Made by a program: the position numbers and the translations under genes. DNA of 35,222 bases from IMG/VR virus record IMGVR_UViG_3300047312_000123, positions 1 through 35,222 of that record. The stretch is one strand, 5' to 3'. The notes below the pieces were generated by a model. That model saw only the letters and a list, made by a program, of their open reading frames with translations, made no database searches and was not told the DNA's origin. Below are positions 1 to 7,211 of this stretch, one piece after another; within the stretch, counting starts at the first letter, position 1; each line of letters begins with the position of its first letter. The stretch is from a virus.

Positions 1-185
1 TCGGGGTTTCATACACAACTGTGTGGCGATGGCAGGAATCACCGACCCGCCTCAATCCATTGAAACAAGCCCAGGTCGCTAAGGCGTTAGGAATATGGCC
101 AGGATGCCTATGGATGCATCCGGCAGACAAGGCTATGCGAATGATTCGATTGTTTCTTGAGGAAGAGACTACGCCTGAAAAATAA
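1..185 (+). CDS. C-terminal part of an XRE/Cro-type DNA-binding regulator (partial)
   Basis: The window opens inside this gene. The frame starting at base 3 is open from the edge and encodes 60 residues before TAA at 183-185. The first visible residues, SYTTVWRWQ, look like the recognition helix of a helix-turn-helix. They are followed by QAQVAKALGI and LWMHPADKAMRMIRLF, the pattern of small phage XRE proteins (second helical segment, then a short C-terminal tail). The operator-bearing promoter a few bases downstream fits a repressor or Cro that controls the early operon. The N-terminus is missing, so its family placement rests on a short segment and the exact role is inferred. Confidence 0.6.
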   Translation, partial: GVSYTTVWRWQESPTRLNPLKQAQVAKALGIWPGCLWMHPADKAMRMIRLFLEEETTPEK

Positions 186-188
186 TCT

Positions 189-236
189 TTACCGCATTGG
201 TAAGATAACAGTTGACGGCAATTACCGATTTGGTAA
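189..236 (+). promoter_or_regulatory. Pair of identical inverted-repeat operators
   Basis: Two copies of TTACC-N5-GGTAA lie at 189-203 and 222-236. The spacers are gcatt and gattt, and the centres are 33 bp apart, about three helical turns. They flank and overlap the putative promoter just after the HTH gene. This is seen directly in the sequence; that a phage repressor binds them is inference. Confidence 0.6.
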
Positions 237-239
237 TGT
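212..239 (+). promoter_or_regulatory. Putative sigma70-type early promoter
   Basis: TTGACG (212-217) is followed after 16 bp by TAATGT (234-239). The -10 region overlaps the right half-site of the second operator, so binding there should block transcription of the plus-strand early genes. Confidence 0.45.
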
Positions 240-240
240 G

Positions 241-259
241 ATCCCCGAACAACGGGGAT
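241..259 (+). repeat. Hairpin leader element, copy 1
   Basis: ATCCCC-gaacaac-GGGGAT forms a 6-bp stem just downstream of the early promoter, and its GGGGAT may serve as ribosome-binding site for the gene starting at 269. The first 13 bases (ATCCCCGAACAAC) recur at 619-631. Confidence 0.5.
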
Positions 260-268
260 ACAGTGCCA

Positions 269-682
269 ATGCCGATCCTGACCTGTCAGCGCTGCGGCAA
301 GCCGTTCGAGGCTCGCACTCGCCGCGCCAAGATCTGCCCCGGCCGCTGCTACAGAGCGCACGAGGCTGAATCTTCCAAGCGTGCGAGAGCACTGTATAGC
401 GAGGAGCGCCGTCGGGCTTCTGTGCTCACAGGATGCGCAATCGCGTCTGGCCTTCTCGTCCGCCAGCCTTGCGAAGTCTGCGGATGTGGGCGCCGAAAGG
501 CAGACGCTCATCACGATGATTATTCCCGCCCGCTTGAAGTCAGATGGTTGTGCCGCAGCCACCACCGGCAACATCACGTGCGCCTCAACCGCGAGCAGTG
601 CTCCCCTGCCACACGGGGATCCCCGAACAACCGGGAGCACGCCGTGCCCATGCGCACTTTCCTTCATTCCGAAAACAGCTGA
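269..682 (+). CDS. Small Zn-binding HNH-like protein
   Basis: Encodes 137 residues from ATG 269; a GTG two codons earlier at 263 is the alternative start. GGGGAT lies 9 bases before the ATG. Two probable zinc-binding regions are visible: an N-terminal C-x2-C ... C-x3-C cluster (about residues 6-27) and a C-terminal CEVCGCG ... DAHHDDYSRP ... WLCRSHHRQHH block (about residues 68-104). The second resembles the Zn/HNH-like fold common in small phage proteins with a HHDDY...PL...WLC...H signature. Whether it cuts DNA is uncertain, because the canonical DH..P and N-H residues of HNH nucleases are not all clear. First gene after the promoter, so probably expressed early. Confidence 0.6.
   Translation: MPILTCQRCGKPFEARTRRAKICPGRCYRAHEAESSKRARALYSEERRRASVLTGCAIASGLLVRQPCEVCGCGRRKADAHHDDYSRPLEVRWLCRSHHRQHHVRLNREQCSPATRGSPNNREHAVPMRTFLHSENS
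619..637 (+). repeat. Hairpin leader element, copy 2
   Basis: ATCCCCGAACAAC repeats the element at 241-253 and is followed by CGGGAG, which can pair partly with the 5' arm. It lies inside the HNH-like gene, 13 bases before an in-frame ATG at 650, just as copy 1 lies close to the ATG at 269. Confidence 0.4.
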
Positions 683-788
683 ATGCCGCGCCGCCTGTCC
701 CGCGTGCGGGGCAGACGGGGCGACATGCCCGTAACGCGCACCGGACGCTGATCCGGCTTTTGAAAGCGGCCAAGGAGGGCCGCACTGC

Positions 789-1820
789 ATGACGACGATT
801 GAAACGACAAGCGCTGAAGCCGCACCCATCTCGGTTGCCCGCCGCAACCGCATCGACGAGGTTCGGACCAAGATCGCGGCGGTTGCAGCCGCCGCGACCT
901 TGAACGACCGATCCACGGTGAACGCCATCCTCGCCGATGCTGCCGTTGGTGAATACGGCTATGGCTCCAAGCTCTATGATATCACGCCCGGCGTCGGAGC
1001 CGTGATCTTTATCGAGCACAATCCTCATAACCGGGACTGGGATCCGGCATGGTCCCTGGAGCTTGCCCGCCGCCAGCGTATGCAAATCTGGCGCAAGAAT
1101 AACGAAGTTCCGGGATTCTACCGGGACGGCAAACTCGCTGACGCACAGCATCGCTTTGCTGCCTGTGCCCTTTCGGGCATGACGTGGACGACGGTTATCG
1201 TCTTCGGCATGGACCGCAACTCGATCACCACTGTCGACGCAGGTCGACGGCGTGATGCGGCATCCGCCCTGAAGATGGACGGCATCCGCGAAACCAAGCT
1301 CAAGCAGACCGTCATCAAGACTGCGGCGAGCTATCTGGTCAAGCTCGGCAACGAGACTGCCGCCCTGCGTTCGGAGGTCGAAATTGCAGACTCGATCCAG
1401 AGCAATAATGGCGTGCTGGAAATTGCAATCTCGATCGCGGAGGCCAGCGAGCAGAACCTCGTCAACCCGGTGCTCAAGACCACGATCGCGGCGACGGTGG
1501 GATATCTCGGCTTGACGCATGGTTGGCCGGAACAGCGGGTGCGTGAAAAACTCGCACTGTTCCAGACCGGCCAGTCCAGCGCCGGCGAGTCCGAGCCTTT
1601 CTTCCTGGCCGGCCAGATCATCGAGAAGGCCCGCGCCAAGTCGAACGCCCAGGACAAACTCTCAACCATCAAGGAGGTCGGGCTGGTGGTTCATGCCCTG
1701 CGTCTTACGACGCAAGGTGTGCGCGCCACCACCAAGGCCAAAATGATGAGCGCGATCAAGTCCGAGCTGCCGAAGGTCGATTATCCGGGCGAGACCCCGG
1801 TGTCGGAGGCGGCGGAGTAG
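789..1820 (+). CDS. ParB/DGQHR-like phage protein
   Basis: Encodes 343 residues; GGAGG lies just upstream of ATG 789 (aaggagggccgcactgc). A central segment (about residues 111-136) reads DGKLADAQHRFAACALSGMTW. This resembles the D-G-x-H-R box of ParB-like/DGQHR-fold proteins, which often act as nucleases or nucleotide-dependent clamps. A few residues later comes VIVFGMD. The rest is helical, without membrane segments. It is followed directly by an intrinsic terminator, so it probably ends the first early transcript. Function is unproven. A link to the parS site at 10396 is an idea only, because chromosomal ParB proteins also need a helix-turn-helix that I do not see here. Confidence 0.5.
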   Translation: MTTIETTSAEAAPISVARRNRIDEVRTKIAAVAAAATLNDRSTVNAILADAAVGEYGYGSKLYDITPGVGAVIFIEHNPHNRDWDPAWSLELARRQRMQIWRKNNEVPGFYRDGKLADAQHRFAACALSGMTWTTVIVFGMDRNSITTVDAGRRRDAASALKMDGIRETKLKQTVIKTAASYLVKLGNETAALRSEVEIADSIQSNNGVLEIAISIAEASEQNLVNPVLKTTIAATVGYLGLTHGWPEQRVREKLALFQTGQSSAGESEPFFLAGQIIEKARAKSNAQDKLSTIKEVGLVVHALRLTTQGVRATTKAKMMSAIKSELPKVDYPGETPVSEAAE

Positions 1821-1829
1821 GTGCAATTT

Positions 1830-1856
1830 GCCGGGGCGCAAATGCCCCGGCCTTTT
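1830..1856 (+). terminator. Intrinsic terminator
   Basis: GCCGGGGC-gcaaat-GCCCCGGC gives a perfect 8-bp GC stem followed by cTTTTc, 9 bases after the stop of the 789-1820 gene. Confidence 0.75.
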
Positions 1857-1871
1857 CGGAAATGGTGAATT

Positions 1872-3110
1872 ATGACTGAAGCCGCAGTAACCATTCTTGA
1901 TGACGAGCGCTTGATCCGCGATGGCGAGGCTGCCGTTGATCTCTACAACAAAGACCTCAAGAACGCCCGGGCCCGCATCATGCCGATGGCGCGAGGGTTG
2001 CTTGCGGCCAAGCGCAAATATCCTGCGACACAGGACTTCGGTGACTGGCTGCACACGTCGAGCTATCGAGAGATCGGCGACACGGATCGCGCCGCGCTGA
2101 TCAAGATCGGTGAGCAAGATGAATTCGCTAGCAAGTTCGTAAGAACTACCAATTTAATATCTCCCAGAGCGATCTGGGATGCCATTACTGAACTGCAATC
2201 GACTTCCCGACTCGGGAACTCGACCGCTGCGGTTACCAGCATTGTCGAACAGCCGGAAATTGCCATCGATTCGACGGAGAAACCGCAATCGCCCCTGCAC
2301 GCCGAGACACCAGAGTTAGGTATAGCTCGCGTCGAGGTCAGCCACCGGAGCCCACTGCATGACGTGCCTCGCGTTAAGGAGGTTTATGCAATCTTCTCGC
2401 AGGCGAATACCCGCGGCACGCTAAACGCGCTCAAAGGCAAACGCGCCTTTGCTCCAATTTGGCAACTTATTCTGACGGCGCTCGACGCCGGCATGTTGCA
2501 ACCGACGCATACAAAAATAACTGAACCAAATCTGCGATTCCTGTTCCCCTTGGGCAGCGGTCGCTATTGCGGAAAATTCGACCTGACTGACACGAAGACG
2601 CGTGAGCACGTCCGAGACATCATGTTGCCGGCAATGATTGCTTGCCGAGACAACCTGCTGGCCGCGCCCGAACGCATGCGCGAAATTCTCAATGAGTACG
2701 AGAGGGGTCGCAGCACCCAGCAACAACAGGCCGTTATCGCCGAAAAGCGTTCCGTCGCAGTAAAGTCTCTTCCGGTAACGGAGCAAGAGTTGATGATGTT
2801 CGGGCAGACCGTCTGGCCCAGGCTTGGCATCAATCAGGGTGAATACACCTACGACCAAGTGCGCGCCGCGATATGGACCTTCCGTGATTACGAATCATGG
2901 AACCAGATGGCGAAGGAAGACACCGGATCACATGCGCTCCGGATTCGGAACTCGCTGCGCTATCTCGGAGAGTATCTCCAGCGCACCGACCGTAACAACC
3001 CGATGGCCAAAATCTTCTCGCTCATCCTTTGGTTCTCTCATCTCATGGAGAAGAGCCCGAACGGCGAATGCAAGTGGCCGATGTATCCGCACGTCGAAGG
3101 GCAGTGGTGA
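1872..3110 (+). CDS. Hypothetical early protein, 412 aa
   Basis: Starts at ATG 1872, right after the terminator, and ends 3 bases before the exonuclease start. The N-terminal third (about residues 35-85: LLAAKRKYPATQDFGDWL ... DRAALIKIG) is reminiscent of phage proteins in which a helix, an F-x-x-W-L motif and a helix precede an HTH-like region. No catalytic motif is recognised. The middle (TLNALKGKRAFAPIWQLI and LRFLFPLGSGRYCGKFDL) suggests a folded alpha/beta domain. Base composition is more AT-rich around 2130-2560 than in its neighbours, which may mean separate acquisition. Position directly upstream of the YqaJ/RecT pair suggests a replication or recombination accessory, but this is inference. 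Confidence 0.6.
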   Translation: MTEAAVTILDDERLIRDGEAAVDLYNKDLKNARARIMPMARGLLAAKRKYPATQDFGDWLHTSSYREIGDTDRAALIKIGEQDEFASKFVRTTNLISPRAIWDAITELQSTSRLGNSTAAVTSIVEQPEIAIDSTEKPQSPLHAETPELGIARVEVSHRSPLHDVPRVKEVYAIFSQANTRGTLNALKGKRAFAPIWQLILTALDAGMLQPTHTKITEPNLRFLFPLGSGRYCGKFDLTDTKTREHVRDIMLPAMIACRDNLLAAPERMREILNEYERGRSTQQQQAVIAEKRSVAVKSLPVTEQELMMFGQTVWPRLGINQGEYTYDQVRAAIWTFRDYESWNQMAKEDTGSHALRIRNSLRYLGEYLQRTDRNNPMAKIFSLILWFSHLMEKSPNGECKWPMYPHVEGQW

Positions 3111-3113
3111 TCT

Positions 3114-4034
3114 ATGAAGATCGAGCGCATCGAGATCACGGGCCGCGATCAATGGCTGAATCTGCGCAAGCCCGACGTGACCGCCAGCGTCGTTGCGGCC
3201 CTTTTCGGCGCTCACCCGTACACATCTGCACTCAAACTGTATCTCGCTCACTCGGGGGTCGAATTCGACCAGGCCGACGATCGCGTCTTGCGGCGTGGTC
3301 GTTTGATGGAACCGGCTGTCGCGCTGGCGGTGAGCGAGGAGCGGGCGGAATGGCAGATCGAGAAATGCGATTCTTACTATCGCGACCCCGACTTGCGGCT
3401 CGGCGCCACTCCCGATTTCTTCATTCACGGCGATCCGCGCGGCCTCGGCGTTTTGCAAACCAAGACCGCCGCGCCACACATCTTTGAGCGCGACTGGGAA
3501 GGCGGCGCCACGGTGCCGTTTTGGGTTCAACTGCAAGTGCTCACCGAAGCGATGCTGACCGAGGCCGCCTTCGGAGCCGTCGCCGTCCTGCGGGTCGATG
3601 CCTTCGATCTCGCATTGGCCATCGTCGAGGTGCCGCGCCACCCTGCCGCCGAGCAGCGCATCAAAGCGGCGGTCGCCCAATTCTGGGAAGACGTTGCCGC
3701 CGGCCGGGAGCCAGATCCCGATTACGGCAAGGATGCCGAATTGCTCAAGGTGATCGCGCCGCACGAGGTTGTCGGCACGACGGTCGACCTGAGCGGCGAC
3801 AACGAACTGCCCGCGCTGCTCGAGCAGCGGGAGGAAATCATGACGGGGATCAAAGGCTTCGAGGCCCGCAAAGACGAGATCGAAACGATGCTGAAATTCA
3901 AAATGCGAGACGCCGAGAGTGTCGTCGGCCTGCCCGAATGGGGCATCAGTTGGAAAAGCCAGCATCGCAAAGAGTTTGTCGTGCCGGCCAAAGACGTTCG
4001 CACGCTCCGCATTCACCACAAAGGACAACGCTGA
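3114..4034 (+). CDS. YqaJ-family viral recombinase (lambda exonuclease-like nuclease)
   Basis: A 306-residue PD-(D/E)xK exonuclease expected to degrade one strand of dsDNA ends and hand single strands to the RecT annealase. Visible elements: TASVVAALFGAHP (about 23-35), the family N-terminal segment; GRLMEP with acidic E66; GATPD with D101; LQTKT (114-118), the Q-x-K form of the catalytic motif; then PFWVQLQ (136-142), the conserved helix carrying Q139 and Q141. The C-terminal third is a charged helix typical of this family. The stop overlaps the next start (TGATG at 4032-4036), indicating translational coupling with recT. Identification is confident; whether 5'-to-3' activity is retained cannot be read from the sequence. 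Confidence 0.9.
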   Translation: MKIERIEITGRDQWLNLRKPDVTASVVAALFGAHPYTSALKLYLAHSGVEFDQADDRVLRRGRLMEPAVALAVSEERAEWQIEKCDSYYRDPDLRLGATPDFFIHGDPRGLGVLQTKTAAPHIFERDWEGGATVPFWVQLQVLTEAMLTEAAFGAVAVLRVDAFDLALAIVEVPRHPAAEQRIKAAVAQFWEDVAAGREPDPDYGKDAELLKVIAPHEVVGTTVDLSGDNELPALLEQREEIMTGIKGFEARKDEIETMLKFKMRDAESVVGLPEWGISWKSQHRKEFVVPAKDVRTLRIHHKGQR

Positions 4035-5062
4035 TGGCCGAAGCCGCGACAAAACAGAACCATCCGCTGGTCGTGCTCAATACCTATCTGCAGGAGCGCG
4101 TCGATTCCCTGCGCACGGCGTTGCCGCCGCATATGAAGCCCGAGCGGTTCATCTCGTCGGTGATGACCGCGGTGCAGCTCAACCCCGACTTGCTCGCATG
4201 CGAACGGCGCTCGTTGTGGCTCGCCTGTATGCGCGCGGCGCAGGATGGGCTGTTGCCGGACGGCAAGGACGCGGCGATCGTCGCCTACAAGCAGAAGGCC
4301 CAATACCTTCCCATGTATCAGGGATTGCTGCGCAAGTTCCGCAACAGCGGGCAATTCAAATGGATCACCGCCGGCGTCGTCTATGACGGTGAAGTGTTCG
4401 AACACTGGATCGATGAAAACGGCGAGCACTTTAAGCACGTGCCGAGCAACGACAATCCAGATCGCAAGGTGCGGCGCGTCTATTCGCTGGCAACCACCAA
4501 GGACGGCGGGGTTTTCATTGCCGACCTGTCGCTGGCCGACATCAACAAGCGCCGCAACATGAGCCGCGCTGCGAGAGACGACGCGCCCTGGAAACAGTGG
4601 CCAGATGAGATGATGAAGAAGACGGCGCTGCGCGTGCTCTCGAAGTTGCTGCCGCAATCGAGCGACATCGACGTGTTCTTGCAGCGCGACGAGGCGGAAT
4701 CGCTCGGCGTTGAACCCGTCGAGACGATCAGCGATCAACGCGGCGCGGCCTTCGGCAACGTGCTTGATCATTTTGCCGGGACCGGCGAGCCCGAGACGCC
4801 GCCGCCCGCGGAGTCAGGACCGGAGGCGGCCGGCGAGGCGCAGGGCGAGGCCACACCCAATCCACCTCGCCCTGCGCCGACCTCCCGCGGTGACGTTGTC
4901 GAGGTTGCCTATAAGCGCGGCGTGACCTGGCGCGAGCTCGCCCGCCCGCGCAAAGGCATGCCGCCCGAATACCGCGACCCGGGGCATTCGCGCGAGGCAA
5001 GCGCTTGGGAAGCCGGTTTCGACGGCGCGCCAATGCCGACGTTCCCGGAGGAATCGAAATGA
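4034..5062 (+). CDS. recT: RecT-family single-strand annealing protein
   Basis: Encodes 342 residues starting at ATG 4034, which overlaps the exonuclease stop; a longer upstream reading in this frame is just open sequence inside the exonuclease gene. The RecT core is clear: a helical N-terminus ending in FISSVMTAVQLNPDLLAC; the hallmark ACMRAAQDGLLPDGKDAAIV (about 65-83); YLPMYQGLLRKFRNSGQ (91-107); and a conserved DEMMKKTALRVLSKLLP segment (about 195-212). The C-terminal about 100 residues are Pro/Ala/Glu-rich and disordered-looking, followed by YKRGVTWRELARPRKGMPPEY, a possible partner-binding tail. It would coat ssDNA made by the YqaJ nuclease and anneal homologous strands for repair or genome circularisation. 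Confidence 0.92.
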   Translation: MAEAATKQNHPLVVLNTYLQERVDSLRTALPPHMKPERFISSVMTAVQLNPDLLACERRSLWLACMRAAQDGLLPDGKDAAIVAYKQKAQYLPMYQGLLRKFRNSGQFKWITAGVVYDGEVFEHWIDENGEHFKHVPSNDNPDRKVRRVYSLATTKDGGVFIADLSLADINKRRNMSRAARDDAPWKQWPDEMMKKTALRVLSKLLPQSSDIDVFLQRDEAESLGVEPVETISDQRGAAFGNVLDHFAGTGEPETPPPAESGPEAAGEAQGEATPNPPRPAPTSRGDVVEVAYKRGVTWRELARPRKGMPPEYRDPGHSREASAWEAGFDGAPMPTFPEESK

Positions 5063-5388
5063 CTGCGTTCAAGGACGCATTTGCGAAAGCCGGAATGGAC
5101 ACGAACCAGCTCGATCTACGCATGACGAACTACGATCATTGGAAGACGACCGAGCCAGAGCCACAGGGTGAGCCCATGCCGCGGAAAAAATCTGATGCTG
5201 ACGATGAACCGCGTTTCACCGACGAGGAAAAGGCCAAGTGCGCGCTGCGCGAGGCGGCCTGGCGGCGAAGGGTATACGGCAACGCCGTCGCCAAGGGCCG
5301 TATGACGCAGGAGCAGGCCGATCACGAGATCGCCATGATGGATGAGATAGCGGATGACTATTCGACTGCGGCGAGGTTGCCGCTATGA
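5059..5388 (+). CDS. Hypothetical protein, 109 aa
   Basis: ATG 5059 overlaps the recT stop (ATGA), with GGAGG 10 bases before it; this start is preferred over an in-frame ATG at 5005 inside recT. The protein is hydrophilic and acidic/basic mixed. It carries a helical C-terminal part (EEKAKCALREAAWRRRVYG ... MTQEQADHEIAMMDEIADDY) of the kind seen in small phage proteins next to recombination modules. No enzyme motif is seen. It is translationally coupled to recT and to the next gene (ATGA at 5385), so it belongs to the same operon. Confidence 0.65.
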   Translation: MTAFKDAFAKAGMDTNQLDLRMTNYDHWKTTEPEPQGEPMPRKKSDADDEPRFTDEEKAKCALREAAWRRRVYGNAVAKGRMTQEQADHEIAMMDEIADDYSTAARLPL

Positions 5389-5729
5389 GGGCGATCTATT
5401 CCGTGACGGTCGCCGCCATCGCGGTGTTGTTGGTGACGGTGTCGCTGCGCGGATATGCGGCAAAGCCATCCGCTGCCAAGCCGGCGTCGGTGTCGTTGCT
5501 CGTCGAGCCGCCGCCGGCGAAGGCGGATCGGCTATCGGTCCCGAAGCCGCCACCGCCTCCGCCGAAGCCGGTGCCCCCGCCGCCTCCGGTCGCCGAGCTG
5601 ATCGAGCCGCCGGCCGTGGTTGCTGAGGCGCCGCCGCCCAAGCCACACGCCGATCCGGTCTGCGGGGCGCGCGGGCGGACTTGGTACACGCGCGAGAACG
5701 GATGGCGGTACTGGAGATGTAATCGATGA
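5385..5729 (+). CDS. Small membrane-anchored proline-rich protein
   Basis: Encodes 114 residues. An N-terminal hydrophobic segment (about 5-22, VTVAAIAVLLVTVSLRG) should act as signal anchor. It is followed by a Pro/Ala/Val-rich spacer with runs such as PKPPPPPPKPVPPPPP (about 53-68) that could span the periplasm. It ends in a compact Cys-containing motif (VCGARGRTWYTRENGWRYWRC, two Cys, about 92-112) of the type found in small phage and rhizobial proteins. This resembles a TonB- or spanin-like layout (membrane anchor, Pro-rich arm, small head), but no sequence match to either family is claimed. It overlaps the neighbouring genes by 4 bases on both sides. Confidence 0.6.
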   Translation: MRAIYSVTVAAIAVLLVTVSLRGYAAKPSAAKPASVSLLVEPPPAKADRLSVPKPPPPPPKPVPPPPPVAELIEPPAVVAEAPPPKPHADPVCGARGRTWYTRENGWRYWRCNR

Positions 5730-6049
5730 GGACGATCTCGGCGGCGCGGATGAAGGGCAACGGCATGGGGCATACGAATCGCATTCCGCGTGAGGGCACC
5801 CATCTGCGCAAGATATGGGACCTGTTCCAGTCCACGCCAGGCGTCGTCATACCCATGGTCATTCTAGGCAAGAACAAGAACGCCTTGTTTCAGCTCCGCG
5901 ATTTCTACGGATTGGACATCCGCTGCATCAGGTACGGCAAATGGTGCCTGTGCGGTGAATGGATTGCTGGCGGCGGCTACATCGATTACGTGGCCGCTCG
6001 GCATGGGATGGATGGAGTAAAGGAGGGCGATGCAATCAACAAAAGCTGA
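5726..6049 (+). CDS. Hypothetical protein, 107 aa
   Basis: Start overlaps the stop of the previous gene (ATGAG at 5726). A later in-frame ATG (residue 14, MGHTNRIPREG) is also possible. Residues about 20-85 (PREGTHLRKIWDLFQSTPG ... MVILGKNKNALFQLRDFYGLDI ... GYIDYVA) look like a small folded domain of winged-helix character, as seen in phage proteins that begin PREGT..R.IY. No catalytic residues are identified. Last gene of the recombination-linked overlapping string. Confidence 0.55.
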   Translation: MRTISAARMKGNGMGHTNRIPREGTHLRKIWDLFQSTPGVVIPMVILGKNKNALFQLRDFYGLDIRCIRYGKWCLCGEWIAGGGYIDYVAARHGMDGVKEGDAINKS

Positions 6050-6085
6050 TCTGGGAATCAAACACTTTCACATGAGGTAACAGAA

Positions 6086-6745
6086 ATGAAGAAGCTTCTA
6101 GCTACGACCGCCATCCTGGCGGCGCTCACTCTACCGGCTTCGGCCACCATCCTCGACTGGAACTTCCAGGACCATCTCGGCGTGCTGCCCAACACGCAGA
6201 CCTTCACGGCCGGCGGGTTTGGCCTCAGTGCTCGTGGCTTCACGGCCAGTGATGCTGGCACCGCCCTGTTCGGCAAGAACGGAGGCGGTGACGAGAACGG
6301 TCTCGGCCTCAACAATGACGCATCCGGCGATCACGAAATCACCGGGGGCAACTTCGTCCAGTTGAACCTGGACGGCCTATTGGGCCTCTTGGACATCAAC
6401 TCCTTCACCTTCCAGATGGGCTCGACCACCCAGGGCGAGGGCTGGAAAGTGTTCGGTTCGAACGACGCCCATCCGTTCCAGTTCACGCTACTCGCCCAGA
6501 GCAGCGGCACCGGCGACGAGGGCTTCCACACCCTCGCCGGTGGTTGGGACAACTACAACTTTTTCTACTTCGGTTCCGGCGTTGGCGCTTGCGGTTCCGG
6601 CTGCAACGCCAACGTGCTGCTGACCAACTTCGACGCCACCTTGGCGGCCACCCCGCTGCCTGGCGCTCTTGGCTTCTTTGCGGCCGGATTGCTTGGTTTG
6701 GGTGGCTTGGTGCGCAGCCTCCGCAAACAGTGTGGCGTTGCGTAG
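6086..6745 (+). CDS. Secreted protein with VPLPA/PEP-CTERM-like sorting tail
   Basis: A 219-residue exported protein. The N-terminus is a textbook Sec signal peptide (MKKLLATTAILAALTLPASA, cleavage after residue 20). The body is Gly/Asp/Asn/Phe-rich and beta-like, with the look of PEP-CTERM 'choice-of-anchor' proteins (NGLGLNNDASGDHEI, LLDINSFTFQMGS, WKVFGSND). The C-terminus has the full tripartite sorting signal: TPLPG (189-193), a hydrophobic stretch (about 194-210) and a basic end (RSLRK). This is the pattern handled by exosortase systems. It sits alone, with a good RBS (gaggtaacagaaATG) before it and a strong hairpin after it, so it looks like an independently expressed cargo gene rather than part of phage replication. 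Function in the host envelope or biofilm matrix is inference. Confidence 0.85.
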   Translation: MKKLLATTAILAALTLPASATILDWNFQDHLGVLPNTQTFTAGGFGLSARGFTASDAGTALFGKNGGGDENGLGLNNDASGDHEITGGNFVQLNLDGLLGLLDINSFTFQMGSTTQGEGWKVFGSNDAHPFQFTLLAQSSGTGDEGFHTLAGGWDNYNFFYFGSGVGACGSGCNANVLLTNFDATLAATPLPGALGFFAAGLLGLGGLVRSLRKQCGVA

Positions 6746-6788
6746 TGCAAGAGTAGGCTGACGTTGCTTCCCGCTCCGTCAGCGTACA

Positions 6789-6837
6789 GGCCCGCCGGGA
6801 TGATACCGCCATCCATCGGCATCCCGCCCGGCGGGCC
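6789..6837 (+). terminator. Long GC hairpin, probable terminator
   Basis: GGCCCGCCGGGATG (6789-6802) pairs with CATCCCG-c-CCGGCGGGCC (6820-6837), one bulged base and a 17-nt loop. There is no long T tail (ACTTTG), so it may be a rho-assisted or mRNA-stabilising hairpin closing the PEP-CTERM-like gene. Confidence 0.55.
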
Positions 6838-6842
6838 ACTTT

Positions 6843-6968
6843 GTGACTAGGCATAGACCCAACCGAAAACGACGCCACAAGGTGGCCGCCCATTGGCGAG
6901 TCATCCGCCTCAAGAACGGTCGTAAGAAGCGTATCCAGGTCAAGAGCAGCGAACGTGGAGGAAAATGA
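6843..6968 (+). CDS. Very small basic protein, 41 aa
   Basis: An open frame from GTG 6843 to TGA 6968 encodes 41 residues, about 40% Arg, Lys or His (RHRPNRKRRHK ... RLKNGRKKRIQVK). GTGGAGGAAAATG near its end supplies the RBS for the next gene, and its stop overlaps that start (ATGA). Such a charge pattern could bind nucleic acid or simply be spurious. The tight overlap supports it being translated. No family recognised. Confidence 0.4.
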   Translation: MTRHRPNRKRRHKVAAHWRVIRLKNGRKKRIQVKSSERGGK

Positions 6969-7207
6969 CCATGCAAATCCCGATACCGCTCGGGCTCGTG
7001 CGCCTGGTGGACCACATTCAGGACTGGGGCAGCCAGACGCTCTATGGCCCGTTCCGCCGTATGGACCCGGTCATCGCCGTGACGGCCGTTGCCGTAACCG
7101 GCTGGTCCTGGATCACTGGCGGCTGGTTTCCAGCCCTGCAGACCGCCGCCAGCTTCCTGTTCGGGGTCATGGCAGTCGTGCTGCTGATGCCGCCAGAAGA
7201 AAATTAA
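6965..7207 (+). CDS. Small two-helix membrane protein
   Basis: Encodes 80 residues with GGAGG 7 bases before the ATG. Two hydrophobic segments (about 36-53, VIAVTAVAVTGWSWITGG, and about 60-76, ASFLFGVMAVVLLMP) follow an amphipathic N-terminus. The layout is compatible with a holin-like or other small inner-membrane phage protein. No lysin gene is nearby, so a lysis role is only a possibility. Confidence 0.55.
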   Translation: MTMQIPIPLGLVRLVDHIQDWGSQTLYGPFRRMDPVIAVTAVAVTGWSWITGGWFPALQTAASFLFGVMAVVLLMPPEEN

Positions 7208-7211
7208 CGCC

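Noticed and set aside
683-788. A small gene ending at 792 (RLLKAAKEGRTA) or at 747
   Set aside because: No convincing start codon or ribosome-binding site for the first, and the second is only 22 codons. The GGAGG there serves the gene at 789.
585-1520. Long open frame on the minus strand
   Set aside because: It overlaps the HNH-like and ParB-like plus-strand genes almost completely, has no ribosome-binding site and an Arg/Cys-heavy composition typical of antisense frames in GC-rich DNA.
2928-4052. Long minus-strand open frame of 374 codons
   Set aside because: It is antisense to the YqaJ gene, whose catalytic motifs are clear on the plus strand.
6965-7207. Calling this gene a holin
   Set aside because: Two hydrophobic helices fit, but no endolysin or spanin pair is adjacent; kept as a small membrane protein.
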